NCBI RefSeq assembly: GCF_040939455.1 | Contig: NC_134106.1 | Location: 40,508,001 to 40,572,000 of the forward strand | Source of the DNA: Microcebus murinus | Taxonomy: Eukaryota > Chordata > Mammalia > Primates > Cheirogaleidae | Direction of reading: 5' to 3' | DNA length: 64,000 nucleotides | Shown here: one piece after another, positions 46,468-57,630 of the stretch | Position numbering within the stretch: the stretch's first letter is position 1 | How the letters are laid out: every line of letters begins with the position of its first letter | Program-made: the position numbers and the translations under genes | Notes under the pieces: model-generated | Databases searched by the model: none | Seen by the model: only the letters and a program-made list of their open reading frames with translations | What the model was told of the DNA's origin: nothing

Positions 46468-46752
46468 CTACTTTACCATATGCTCCAACATGCTATTATC
46501 AAATCTGGGGACTTGCTTGGCCTTGGTTACCTACATAGACTATCAAAGCCCTAAGGTTTGTTTTTGTTTGTTTCTCTTTCAGTATTTTAGCAATACTGCC
46601 TCCAGGCTGATATATTTGTGATGTTATTCCAAGTGTGTGAAATTTTCACCCATCATGCTACCTCCACTTCTGGTTTTATTAAGCGGCTATTCGTAACCAC
46701 CTCTGAAGTACAGTGCTGCAGTCAAATGTTCATGATCCCTTAGATGATGAAT
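46468..46752. other. Unassigned sequence
   Basis: Nothing is recognised. Confidence 0.4.
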
Positions 46753-46761
46753 CACAAATGA

Positions 46762-46813
46762 GTGTTTCCCACTCATTCCCCACAAATGCCTATGGGGAAT
46801 GAGTGGGAAACAC
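46762..46813. repeat. Perfect inverted repeat: 21-bp arms, 10-base loop
   Basis: The left arm is 46762-46782 (starts GTGTTTCCCACTC), the right arm 46793-46813 is its exact complement, and the loop is CAAATGCCTA. The octamer CACAAATG occurs at 46753-46760, 46781-46788 and 46811-46818, at the entry, turn and exit of the hairpin. Confidence 0.97.
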
Positions 46814-46818
46814 AAATG

Positions 46819-47712
46819 ATGCAATTGGCCCAGCATAGGCTAGTAGAAGTGTTGGGATATCTGGTGAACTGGAAATCAGAAAGCACATGACCCTTCTAAA
46901 GGAGTGTTGGTAACTTCTATTAGTAGTTGATTGGAGTCATGTGGAAATTCTGGGGGGTACTAGGTTTTCTGATTTCATAGGGAAATTTGGAATACAGATT
47001 TAAATTGAATGCTTACAATTTTTAAATTTTGTAAACTATTTTTTTTAAATACTATGTTGGCCCCAGTATATATTACCTGAATCTTGTGTCTATTAGAGAT
47101 ACTATTTCAGAGCCAATGTCAATGTAGAAATTCTCATGGAGAACAGAAAAGACTAGAATAGGGTATTCATTCATAAAGGGAGACAGACACATTTTTACTT
47201 TCAAAAATTCATCTTAGGTGAAGTGCTATGTGTGTTTCATTGAAAAAAAAAATGCTGCTTAGAGTGAAAAGAAGACTACATGGACATTCTCAAACAATAA
47301 ACTAGTCCCTCTAAACCATAAATCACAAGAAAAAGGGAGGTCAGGGGAAGAGGTGGGCAGGAGAAGGGAAGCAGAGACAGGGGAGCCAGTAAGATAGGGG
47401 AGGTTGTGCCTCAGAAGGTGAGAAGTCACCCCAGCAATCAGAAGCAATGCAAAAGTGCTTGAGCTGAGTATAAATCATGAGCAGGAAAATGACTTTTAAT
47501 TTCAGGATAATGAAGTTAGAAACAGCATGTTTGGGAAATAGTGAGGAGTCATTCTTAATAAAGGAAGCCATCTTTCTGTAAGGTTAAATAAAATCAATTG
47601 GCATTTCTAGTTTTATTTCTAATTGAGTTCCCTAACCTTGTGATCTTTGCCTAATTAATAATAGTAGGCAAGAGAAGAAAGATAACCACAAAAAAGTCTG
47701 TGTACAGAGTAG
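46819..47712. other. Unassigned sequence with a G-rich patch
   Basis: 47335-47400 is G/A-rich with several GGG/GGGG runs. Nothing else is recognised. Confidence 0.4.
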
Positions 47713-47905
47713 AAGTTCACCAACATTTTTTTCTGAAGGCCATACAGTCTCTGTGCAAGAATTCAACTAGACAGTAGCCTGAAAGCAGCCACAGACAAAG
47801 CACCAACATATGAGTGTGGTTGTATCCCAATAAAATATTATTTATAAAAAGAGGTAGTGGGCAAGACTTGGACCACAAGCCATAGTTTGCCAACCTCTGA
47901 TTTGT
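47713..47905. mobile_element. hAT-Charlie-type non-autonomous DNA transposon
   Basis: 'TTCACCAACATTTTTTTCTG' and 'AAGGCCATACAGTCTCTGTGC' at one end, 'GAAAGCAGCCACAGACAA' and 'CCAATAAAATATTATTTATA' inside, and 'CATAGTTTGCCAACCTCTG' at the other end match the common 'gtcggcaaacttt ... gtttgccgacc' family, with inverted ends. Confidence 0.85.
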
Positions 47906-50191
47906 AGAGAAAAAGACACATTAATGGAAGCTGACAGTAGGAGAGAAAGGAAGGAACTTCTAGAGAGTGACCTTAAATAGTGCCAAGCACAATACTGTAC
48001 ACCCACAAAATGATTAATATGTTTTTATGGAAGTGTAAGAAAGGAAGAAAACAGAATGGCGAGGAGATGATGGATAGGTGATTTTTTTAAATGCAGAAAG
48101 AAATGTGTGGTGTTATGTCGGAAAAATAAGAACCAGATGAAATGAGAAACCAAGCCTATTTGAGGAGGCTAAATGGAAGAAGAAAAAGCCAGAGCACAGA
48201 GGTCAAATTATTCAGAAACATATCGAACACCAGGGCTGGGAGGATCCAGTGATACAACAGTACATGATGGTTCAAACCCATTGCAATAGAAGTTTGTAAA
48301 GGGAATTCGGGCTTCTATTCCACGGGGTCTACTTCTAGAAGTAGGGGCTCATCAGCCTCATTAAACAAGGCTAGACTTTTCTTTTAGCAGCTGCCCCAAA
48401 TTTCTTACCAACTATTTCTAACCAACTATTCCTGCCCTGAAAGGCAGATAGGAAAATGAGCAATGAGAGGAGAAGAGCCTCTATTGGTGTGTCTGTGCAC
48501 CTCCCCAGCTCCAGGCCCAGTGGACATTTCTCCTTATCTCTGAAAGCTTTGTCTATTCCGGTGAGGTATGAATGATCCCACAGGCACAGTATGGAGTCTA
48601 CAGAGTATTAAGCCTTGCACATGTCATTAAAGCAATGTTCCCAGCCGGTGTAACGAATGCAGCCAGCAGGAGATCCAGAGAATTGAGTTTATCGAGGGGA
48701 TTGTTGTGGTCTTATTATCTAGTTTAACAATTTGGGGATCACCAAATCACACACCATCATAACTCCCTTCCTGTCAATGTTTTCTTCTCCTCTTTCAAGA
48801 CCTGCCACTGAATCATTTCACAGTATGCTTTAATGACAGTGGATATGGGATTCACTGTGGTTTTATAATAAAGCTGCAGCTGCCAGCCTTGTCTAAAGAA
48901 TTACAAGGTCTCTTTTTCAAGCGCAATGAAATGAATATCACATCAAAACTAACACCCAGGATTTAAAATAAGGGTGTTCGGACGCAACTTGCAAGAATCA
49001 AATTCTCTTTTTCGTTTTTCTTCTAGAGTCATTCCTGAGCCCTGAGACAATGGCCTTTGTGTAAAGTAGAATATGAAGTGACGATTGGCTTAGGGTAGAA
49101 CTGCTTGTACTGGTGGTCTCTGCCTTCCACAGCCCAGCTGACATTTTATTAATATGCCAGTGCAGACAGCACCTGGCTCGGTGCCTCACACATAGGTGTT
49201 GCTCTGTAAGCAAAAGGCAAGTTGGAGGGGTGGATAGTTGCAAATTTCCCCTGTGGTCTGCAGGTCTTGAGAGGAAACTGGTTAATGTCCTCTTGTAATT
49301 TATTCTGCAAACTACCATTAGGATTGGGATGTGTTACAAAGAAGGCATTTTATTTAGCAAAATAAAAACTAGGCAAACTACTTTTTTGTTTTTAGTCAAA
49401 TTTGAACTATTGTTATAAAAATATTTAGAATCGATAAGAGAACTGGATCATATTTCTGTACACCGATCTACAGGCTATACCCTCAAACTTTGAGTTATTT
49501 CTTTAGTGAGGTTCGTTAATGTCTAGGCTGTGATCAGTACTAAACACAACTTTAATTACTTCATAATTACACAAGTACCATCGCGTGGGTGAATGTTTTC
49601 TCATACTGAGGAGAACAGATAGAGGCTCTTTTTCTCCATGCTCCTCCTTTGTCATCTCTCTGCTTTTTCTGCTGGTAATTAAAATCTATGAAATTCAGGA
49701 CTAAATCCAATAGCTAAATAATTTATTGTATATTTAACAGACAAGCTGTACTCTTCATTTGTTGAAGGTACAATTAAAAATACATAAAACTTTAATTCAT
49801 ATAATGTTTAATTGGTAGGTTTGAAGCCAATTATGGTACCAATGTACTTGTTCCCCAATTTTAACTCCTACATTAGTTTTCATTAAAAATGTTAAATTAA
49901 AAGAAATTGTCATTAAGTGTCAGGAAAAGCTGTTACTGAACCTAGCAGGTGGTATCTGTTAGCAAAGCTAAGTTCTCTTAGGAAAATAGTTCCAGTGGAA
50001 TCATTTCTTGATAGGCAACCCCCCCTCTTCCCATATACACATCCTGCAATATTCTATACTAAAAGCTAAAGCATATTCTGCAGAAGAATGGGCTTATTTT
50101 TAAAAAAAATCTAAATTGATTTATAAATTAATTTAAAAATGAAAAAATAAAATAAACAAGCCAGAAAATTAGAAAGTATTAAAATATTTTT
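47906..50191. other. Repeat-poor block; possible conserved non-coding elements
   Basis: No transposon is recognised over 2.3 kb. 48600-49020 and 49380-49900 look like conserved elements: several CpGs outside repeats (for example TTCGGACGCAAC near 48978, ATCGCGTGGG near 49580) and TAATTA-type cores (near 49550-49570). A 16-bp perfect palindrome CTACTTCTAGAAGTAG is at 48329-48344. The 106-codon minus frame at 48998-49318 has no domain. Confidence 0.35.
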
Positions 50192-50628
50192 AAAGACATA
50201 ATGAAATAGTGCCCATCAATCCAAGAATGGATTAATAAAATGTGGTATATGTATACCATGGAGTACTATTCAGCTCTAAGAAAGAGCAGTGATATAGCAC
50301 ATCTTATATTTTCCTGGTTAGAGCTGAAACCCATACTACTAAGTGAAGTATCCCAAGAATGGAAAAACAAGAACCACATATACTCACCAGCAAACTTGTA
50401 TTAAATGAGCAGCACCTAAGTGGACACAGGTACTACAGTAATAGGGTATTGGGCAGGGGGGTGGGGAGTGGGTATATACATACATAATGAGTGAGATGTG
50501 CACCGTCTGGGGGATGGTCATGCTGGAGACTCAGACTTGTGGGGGGAGGGGGGAAAGGGCATTTATTGAAACCTTAAAATCTGTACTCCCATCATATGCT
50601 GAAATAAAAAAAAAGACATAATGAAATA
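50192..50628 (+). mobile_element. Young lemur-type L1, sense, 5'-truncated, with perfect target duplication
   Basis: The insert 50209-50611 begins in the ORF2 C-terminus ('CCCATCAATCCAAGAATGG'), passes through 'AGTGAAGTATCCCAAGAATGG' and a 3' UTR with two G-tracts (50451-50472, 50541-50559), and ends in 'CATATGCTGAAATAAAAAAAAA'. A perfect 17-bp target duplication, AAAGACATAATGAAATA, is at 50192-50208 and 50612-50628. Confidence 0.97.
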
Positions 50629-51169
50629 AACATGAGTTAACATAAGACAATAAAACTGGCAACTTTTAAAAATGACAAATGTGCCCTAAAGCCCAGGATG
50701 AGCCAGCTTAAAATTGTATATATGTTGCTGGATAAGTATCCTTTCCACATTCTTGGTTTCATTTCTTTCCTAGGAGGTCTTTCACATCTCAGAAGAAGTT
50801 AGGAAAAAAAATCAAGACCTTTGATAAAGTTGAACCCTGAACTGAACCATGAAAGTTATCTCTGCCTCTTTCTGTTTCCATATATCACAGGAGAGAGCTA
50901 TAGTTACTATTTATAGTTTTAATCGAAGGAATTCTAAAAATTATAATTCCTTCTCTTTGTCTTTCTCTTTTTCTTCAATTTCTATACTTCTCATACGTCT
51001 TTAATTAAAGACCCTGAGTGGAAAAATATGTTGTACTAAAGGGTGAGGATAGTGCAGAATTAACATAAGAAGGGGTAGAAATTATGCCATCTCAAGGAAA
51101 GCTCTAAATTATCTCACATTTCTATGGTCATGGTATGGTTTTACTTCAGGGCAATGTTTTTTGGTATTT
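50629..51169. other. Unassigned sequence
   Basis: Nothing is recognised. Confidence 0.4.
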
Positions 51170-51236
51170 AAATGATAATTTGTATATAGTGCTATAATAA
51201 ACATAGGAGTGCATGCATATTGATTTTATTTCCTTA

Positions 51237-51238
<2 letters not shown>

Positions 51239-51298
<60 letters not shown>
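51239..51298 (+). repeat. (AT)n microsatellite inside L1
   Basis: About 30 AT units, placed exactly where L1 ORF2 has 'GGGTATATACCCAG'. Confidence 0.98.
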
Positions 51299-51301
<3 letters not shown>

Positions 51302-51618
51302 CAGTAGTGGGATTGTGGGATCATATGGTAGTTCTATTTTTAATTTTTTGAGGAGCCTCCATACTGTTGTCCATAATGGCTGTACTAATTTAGATTTCCA
51401 CCAACAGCATATGAGTGCCTTTTTCTCCACATCCTGACCAGTATTTATTTTTTGTCTTTTTGATAATAGCCATTCTAACTGAGATAATATCTCATTGTGG
51501 TTTTGATTATTTACTTTTTCCTCATGGTTAATGATGTTGAACATTTTTTTTCGTATACTTCTGGTCATTTGTACATCTTTTTTGAAAAATGTCTATTCGG
51601 ATCTTTTCCCTATTTTTA

Positions 51619-51970
<352 letters not shown>

Positions 51971-52480
51971 TTTTCCCTATTTTTAAATCAGATTATTTGT
52001 GTCTTTTTGTGATTAAGTTCATTATATATTCTGGATATTAATCCCTTGTCAGATGCACAGTTTGCAAATATTTTCTCCCATTCTGTAGGTTGTCTCTTAC
52101 CTCTGTTGATTGTTTCCTTTGCTGTGCAGAAGCTTTTTAGTTTGATATAATCCCATTTGTCTATTTTTCCTTTTGTTGCATTTGCTTTTGAGATTTCATT
52201 TAACTTGCCCACCCAATGTCATTCATGGAGCATTTATCTATGTGTTCTTCTAATAGTTTCATAGTTTGGGGGGGGGGTTATATTTAAGCATTTAATTCAT
52301 TTTGAGTTGACTTTTGTAAGTGGTGAGAAGTAGGAGTCTAGTTTCATTCTCTGCATATGGATATCCAATTTTCCCAGCACCCTTTATTGAGGAGACTGTC
52401 TTTTGCTGAATTATGTGTTTTGGGAACCTTTGTTGAAAGCAGGTTGTAAATGCATGGATTTTTTTTCTGCGTTCTTTTTA

Positions 52481-53149
52481 TTATTTACTGTACTCACTCA
52501 ACATAGACTCTCTAGGGCCTCCTGATAAACCCATTTAAAAAAGATGATTTTAGATTTATGAAGAGAATTAGGGATTAGTATCCCTATTCTAAGGCGGTAT
52601 GCAGTGTCACCTGATATCACTCACTGGACCTGCTCTTTCATGATACCCAGTACTCACCAGACCAGGGAATTAGACTAGAACTGTGGGAGTATCTTTTCAC
52701 TGAAATTCTGTGATCTTGTGTATTATATAATGAAAAGAATTAAAAGTAAGATATTGCATTACCTATTCCATGGCTTGGCCTGGACTACTGCTTCTTAGAC
52801 AGATGATATGGATTTTGCTTTTAGGTACATTTTTGCTAATTATGTGCCCTGCTGTCCTATTCCCCCACACTGATTTTGAAAATATGTGTGCATTTTCCTT
52901 AAAATTGTTTTTGGGTTGAGCTTTTTTTCTTTTGTTTTTGTTTTTGGTGCTTTAACAAACTCTGTAACTAAGGAAGGACAACTTAGGAATTTGCTCAGAT
53001 TTTGAGTAGTCTTTCTCAACCCTATTTTTCTCTGTGAGCACCATTATTTTTAGTGATCAATTTTGTGGATGAAAGGTTTCCTGGGAATGCATATATTGTG
53101 TTATGTGATGACTTATAGTTTTAGAAAGTCAAATAGTGCCAAAAGGCTT
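52481..53149. other. Unassigned sequence
   Basis: Nothing is recognised. Confidence 0.4.
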
Positions 53150-53440
53150 ATAAAAATAGATTTGGATCTCTGTCTCAAAACCTTTAGAACCTTTTCTTTC
53201 TTTGGTGTTCTAAGATTTCATAATGTGCCTTTTTGTGTCCTTTTTCATACATTTCATTGGACACTCAGTGGGTACTTTTAATCTGGAGTTATATGCCTTT
53301 CACTTTCAGAAAATTTTCTTGTATAATTTCTTTGATAATTCTCTTCTCATCACTTTTTTTTTCTAGAACATCTATTAATACAGTGAAAGTAGAAGAAGAT
53401 TCAAATGAAACCTCCTCAGTTATATAATCCATACTATAAA
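53150..53440 (+). repeat. Old interspersed repeat, family not assigned (copy 3 of 3)
   Basis: 'TTGGACACTCAGTGGGTACTTTTAATCTGGAG' (about 53258-53289) and 'TATAATTTCTTTGATAATTCTC' correspond to the 7101-7200 region of copy 1 in the same order. Confidence 0.5.
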
Positions 53441-53689
53441 AATAGAAGTGAAAGGACACTGATGCCAGGTATCAGCCTAAGAGTTGGCATATATTGGTTG
53501 GAGGGCCATGAGGTTTATTGCAAGTATTGCTATTATTTGTTTAAATTTTTCCCAAAGCTAAGAGTCAAAATAGGCCAAAATAACTTAGACCATTTCAAAA
53601 TCTCATGAGTTTCACAGTGTGTTTGCTTGAGCAAGAGGAAATTTTTGCCTATTAATAGTTGCCAGGAAAGGATAAGATTGGATGGATGA

Positions 53690-54128
53690 GAAGGTGGTGG
53701 CATGGAGGTCATATGCCCTTTACCAGACAGTTCTGCCATCCCCTAGTTGCTGGGGATGTGGGCTGATGTATAATAGAATCCCCTTTTCTACAGAATTTTC
53801 GTGGTCAACCAGGAGCTGGCTCTCCTAAAGGGCAGTGGACCAACCCCTCGGGGCTCAGAATTTAGATGACTGACTGGCTGACATGGGGGCTAAAATCTGG
53901 CCTCTTGCTTCAAAGTGAGATTGATTCAGTGGTACAATGTATACTCTAGAATTTTTCACTATGAGACCAGACTGAAAGAAGTCTCCAATTGGCATCAGAT
54001 TACTGTGCAGGTTTCTTGCCCTGCCCTATCCCGCATTCCTCCACTTTCTTGAAAGTTTTCCCTTAATTTGTCACTTGAACAAGAATCCTCTCTCAAGCTC
54101 TACCTCCAGGGTACCCAAATTAAGACAA
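53690..54128 (+). mobile_element. ERVL-type (MLT2-like) solitary LTR, approximate start
   Basis: The 3' part is the most convincing: 'GATGACTGACTGGCTGACATGG', 'TTTTTCACTATGAGACCAGAC', 'CACTTGAACAAGAATCC' and an end of 'GGGTACCCAAATTAAGACAACA', matching the 'aacccaacctaagaca' ending of ERVL LTRs. The start could lie as far left as about 53455. Confidence 0.55.
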
Positions 54129-54373
54129 CAATTATACTTTTAAATTAAAGAATCATTTTTCCCCCTTGATTATTCTTGCTTATAGATTCCTGTTCTTGTT
54201 ACATGAATGTGATATTTTTTAAGGTTTTGTCCTATTTTCTATGTCATCTCTATTTTCTTTTTATCAGTTTGCTTTTGTCTCTCCTTCACAATGAAGGTTA
54301 TCCTGAAATGACTGGTGATTTTTGGCTATCCATTCCTATTTAAGATAAGAATACCAAAAAATGGTTTGGAAGC
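54129..54373. other. Unassigned sequence
   Basis: Nothing is recognised. Confidence 0.4.
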
Positions 54374-55386
54374 TATGTTAGTCAGGATTCTCCAGAGAGA
54401 CAGACCAATAGGATAGATAGTGTGAATGTTGTCAAAATCAAAATGGAGCCACTTGTGTTAAAACAAAATAAAAACCCCAAATCCTGACAAATAGGGCCAG
54501 AGAAGGTCATAAAGAGAGGGTCCTCATGTTTGTATGCCTGATAACAAAACTATCACAAAAAACCTCTGTAAAATCTTGCCCAAAGGTCATTGCAACCTTA
54601 CTTAAAAAATACTTCTTCAAAAACATCTGTCTAGGAACTGCCTGTCCAATCTCAGACCAGCATCACTCTTGCTAGTGATCTTCATAGCCAAAGATAATCA
54701 TTTCAAAACAATAATGTAATCTCCCTCATTTTTTCTTTAAAAACCTTTGTCTTCCTTTAGCTCCTTGAAAATGCATGTAGTTTACTATGGCATGTGTATT
54801 CCATTGCAATGCCCTACTTCTAAATAAATATATTTTTATTTTACAGAGCCTCTCTGTTTGTTATTTAGGTTGATAGAGAGAGAGAGAAATGAGAAGGAAT
54901 TTATTAGGGGAACTGGAATGCAATTAGGGAGGCTGAGAAGTCCCACAATAGGCCATTTGAAAGCTGGAGACCCAGGGAAGCTGGTCCCAGTCCAAGTCCC
55001 GAAGCTTCAGAACCAGGTAAGCTGATGGTGTAACTCTCAGCTGGGGGCAAACGGCCTGAGAACCTGGAGGTGCTGCTGGTGCAAGTCTCAGAATTCCAAA
55101 GACAGGAGAACCTGAAATATGATGTCTAAAGATAGAAGAACGTGTCCCAGCTCTAGGAAAGAGAGAGTGAGTAAATTTGCCTTTCTCTGCCTTCTTTGTT
55201 CTATCTGGTCCTCCAGCTGATTGGATGGTGTCCACCATATTGAGGGCAGATCTTCCCACTCATCCACCAACTCACATGCCAATCTTCCCTGGAAACATCC
55301 CCACAGACACACCCAGAAATGACGGTTTACCAGCTATCTAGATATTCCTTGGTCTAGTCAAGTTTCACCTAAAATTAACAATCACA
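54374..55386 (-). mobile_element. Older MaLR-like LTR, antisense, split by a younger LTR
   Basis: The left piece 54374-54420 has 'GTTAGTCAGGATTCTCCAGAGAGACAGACCAATAGGAT'. The right piece 54867-55386 has 'GAGGCTGAGAAGTCCCACAAT', 'AAGCTGGAGACCCAGG', 'CAGACACACCCAGAAATGA' and 'CACCTAAAATTAACAATCACA'. In order they form one element of about 570 bp of the common 'cagggttctccagagaaacagaacc ... aattaaccatcaca' type. I know this family by sight but am not certain of its name. Confidence 0.8.
54421..54866 (+). mobile_element. Retroviral-type (ERV1-like) solitary LTR nested in the older LTR
   Basis: About 446 bp, starting TGTGAATGTTGTCAAAATC and ending near TTATTTAGGTT(GA). It has a TTTAAAAACC promoter-like box (about 54737), an AATAAA signal (54823-54828) and a GT-rich downstream part, the usual LTR layout. 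GATAG is present just before it (54416-54420) and at its end (about 54865-54869), fitting a 4-5 bp target duplication. The family is not identified. Confidence 0.65.
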
Positions 55387-55911
55387 GGAGCTCCAGATGG
55401 ACAGTGAACTTCTCGTTGGTGGACATTACTTGTAAGAAAGTTTAATAGACACTGGCTTATCATTAGACCTGCCCAAATAGCTTATCTTCAGGGTGGTTCA
55501 GTTTCTCTGGAGAAGCATTCCCTGCCCTCTCAGCCAGGTTGTGTGAGCCTGCTTGCCTGGAAGGTATTGTGGAGCAGTGGGAAAAGGGTCTACAGAGTCA
55601 ATATTCATCAGGGACCTTTCATTTTTTTCACCTTGTTTCAGCCCAACTGCTCATCCTTGCCCATTTCAAGCCTAATATATTTGTCTTTAGAGTCGCTCAG
55701 ATTTTATCTAGAAAACAAACCTACCATACCCTGACAAGAGTCAGGGTGGGAAAGGGGTAATCATATATCTGATTTTTTACATGAACTTTCAATTAAGCCC
55801 CTTCCTTTTATAGCCTTATCACCTAAGCCATCCTTCCTGACTGGCCTTGCTTTTATTATCCCCATCAGCACACATTTTGTTTAGAATAGATCTTTCTAAA
55901 ATATTCATTAA
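55387..55911. other. Unassigned sequence
   Basis: Nothing clear. The short plus frames at 55539-55760 show no domain. Confidence 0.4.
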
Positions 55912-56150
55912 ATGAAAATTTAAATAGTGCTTACTATCTGCTAGTGTAGATCTAAGCACTCTGCAAATAGAACTTACTTCAAAATCATAACAATCTATAA
56001 TATTATTACCCCATTTTACAAATTGGGGAACTGAGCACAAGGTGACTTGCCCTGGTCACAGAGCTAGTAAATGGCAGTATAAAATTTTGAATTCAGGCAA
56101 TATGGCTCTAAAAATCTTTGTGCTTAGCCTATTGTACTGTTTCTCTAATG
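55912..56150 (-). repeat. MIR SINE, antisense, nearly complete
   Basis: 'TAGTGCTTACTATCTGCTAGTG' is followed by 'ATTATTACCCCATTTTACAAATTGGGGAACTGAG', 'CTGGTCACAGAGCTAGTAAATGGCAG' and 'CTTAGCCTATTGTACTG'. Very clear. Confidence 0.95.
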
Positions 56151-56484
56151 TTGGGTTGCTTGCCATTTTGTCAAATCTTTAATATGACTTAGAGTTACAA
56201 ATACATGCATTTGTTGAAGTTGGAATTTCTGTCTCTAATCTTGTTATTTTGGGGTAAATGTCAAATGAAGGGGCTTACAAGGATTTTTAAGTTGCTCCTA
56301 TGGTTAAAGTTTTTGGCTGGACATAGTTATCTTCCTTAAAGCCTTAACAACTGGTTAAAGAGGGAGGAGTGTTATAACAGTGTAACTTGGAAATAAAAAG
56401 AATAATGCCCCATCTGAATGCATTGATTAATTCCCTAGGAGCTTTTGATAATCTCCCTGAGTGTGTGTGAGCCTACTGATTCTT
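56151..56484. other. Unassigned sequence
   Basis: Nothing is recognised. Confidence 0.4.
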
Positions 56485-57630
56485 TATTTTTAAAACATCT
56501 TTATTGAGATATAATTTATAGTTATATAAGTAAATTATAAATAAACTATATATTTATAGTTTATTATATACTATTATAGTTTATTATACAATTTCTATAG
56601 TATAATATGAGAAGTTTTCACAAATAATGATGAAACTGTTATCAAAATCTAGATAGTGAATATATCCATTGTAACAATATTTTTTCATGCCTCTTTGTCA
56701 TCCTCCCTTTCATCCCCTTCACATACCCCACCAAAACCAACTACCCCTCTCCTGAAGCCCAGCTCCCAGAAAACTGATCTGCTGTCACTACCGATTAGTT
56801 TGCATTTTCTAAAATTGTATAAAAATGGAATCATGGAATCATAAAGTATGTAGTTTTTTGGGACTGCTTTTGCTCAGAATAATTCTCTTGAGAGTCATCC
56901 ATGTTTTTACATGTACTGGTAGTTGATTCCTTCTTAGTGCTGAGTAGTGCTCAATTATATGGATAGGCCACGTTGGTTTATCTATTCTCCTCTTGATAGA
57001 TATTTGGGTTACTTCCAGTCTCCAGCTTTACAAGTAAAGCTGCTATGATCATTTGTATAGAAGTCTTTTTGTAAGCACGTGCCTTTATTTCACTCAGGTA
57101 AACACTTGTGGGAGTGGAGTGGCTGGATCAACGAGTAGAAATACATTTAAATTCTTAAGAAAGTGCCCGACTTTTTCCAAACTGGTTTTATCATTTTCTA
57201 TTTCCATCAGTATTGAATAAACATTCTGGTTTCTCCATCCCCTCATTAACATTTGATATGGTCAGTCTCAATTTTAGACATTTTGATAGGTGGTATTTCA
57301 TTGAGGTTTTAATTTGACTTTCCTGAATGACTAGTGATACTAAGCATCTTTTCATGTGCTTATTTATCAGCTATATATCTTTTTTCATGAAGTGGTGGTG
57401 ACACTTTTTTTTACCCATTTATTATTTATTTTGTCTTATCATTGAGATTTGAGAGTTGCTTTTTATATATTCTGGATACAAATATTTTATCAGATTTATA
57501 TCTTGTAATTATTGTTTTTTGTTTTTTTTCACTCTGTGGTTTATCTTTTCATTTCTCATAATTGTGCCATTCAAAGAATGTTCTCAATTTTGATGAAGTC
57601 AAATTTACAAACTTTTATTTGTAAAATAAA
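56485..57630 (-). mobile_element. L1M-type LINE, antisense, 3' UTR and ORF2 end
   Basis: It starts with 'TTTAAAACATCTTTATTGAGATATAATTTATA', the standard antisense start of old L1M, followed by an AT-rich expansion (56535-56600). It continues through 'AAATGGAATCATGGAATCA', 'GAGTCATCCATGTTTTTACATG', 'GTGGAGTGGCTGGATCAACG' and 'TTATATATTCTGGATACAAATATTTTATCAG'. Heavily mutated. Confidence 0.9.

Noticed and set aside
46762..46813. Transcription terminator or microRNA precursor
   Set aside because: A perfect hairpin with a 10-base loop and no T-run or promoter. Perfect 21-bp pairing fits a template-switch scar better than a microRNA, which normally has a longer stem with mismatches.
48329..48344. 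16-bp palindrome as a functional site
   Set aside because: A palindrome of this length is plausible by chance or local fold-back. No supporting context.
51146..51568. Longest open frame (140 codons, minus strand)
   Set aside because: It is L1 ORF2 relic sequence read through an (AT)n repeat, which gives an Ile/Tyr run. Not a gene.
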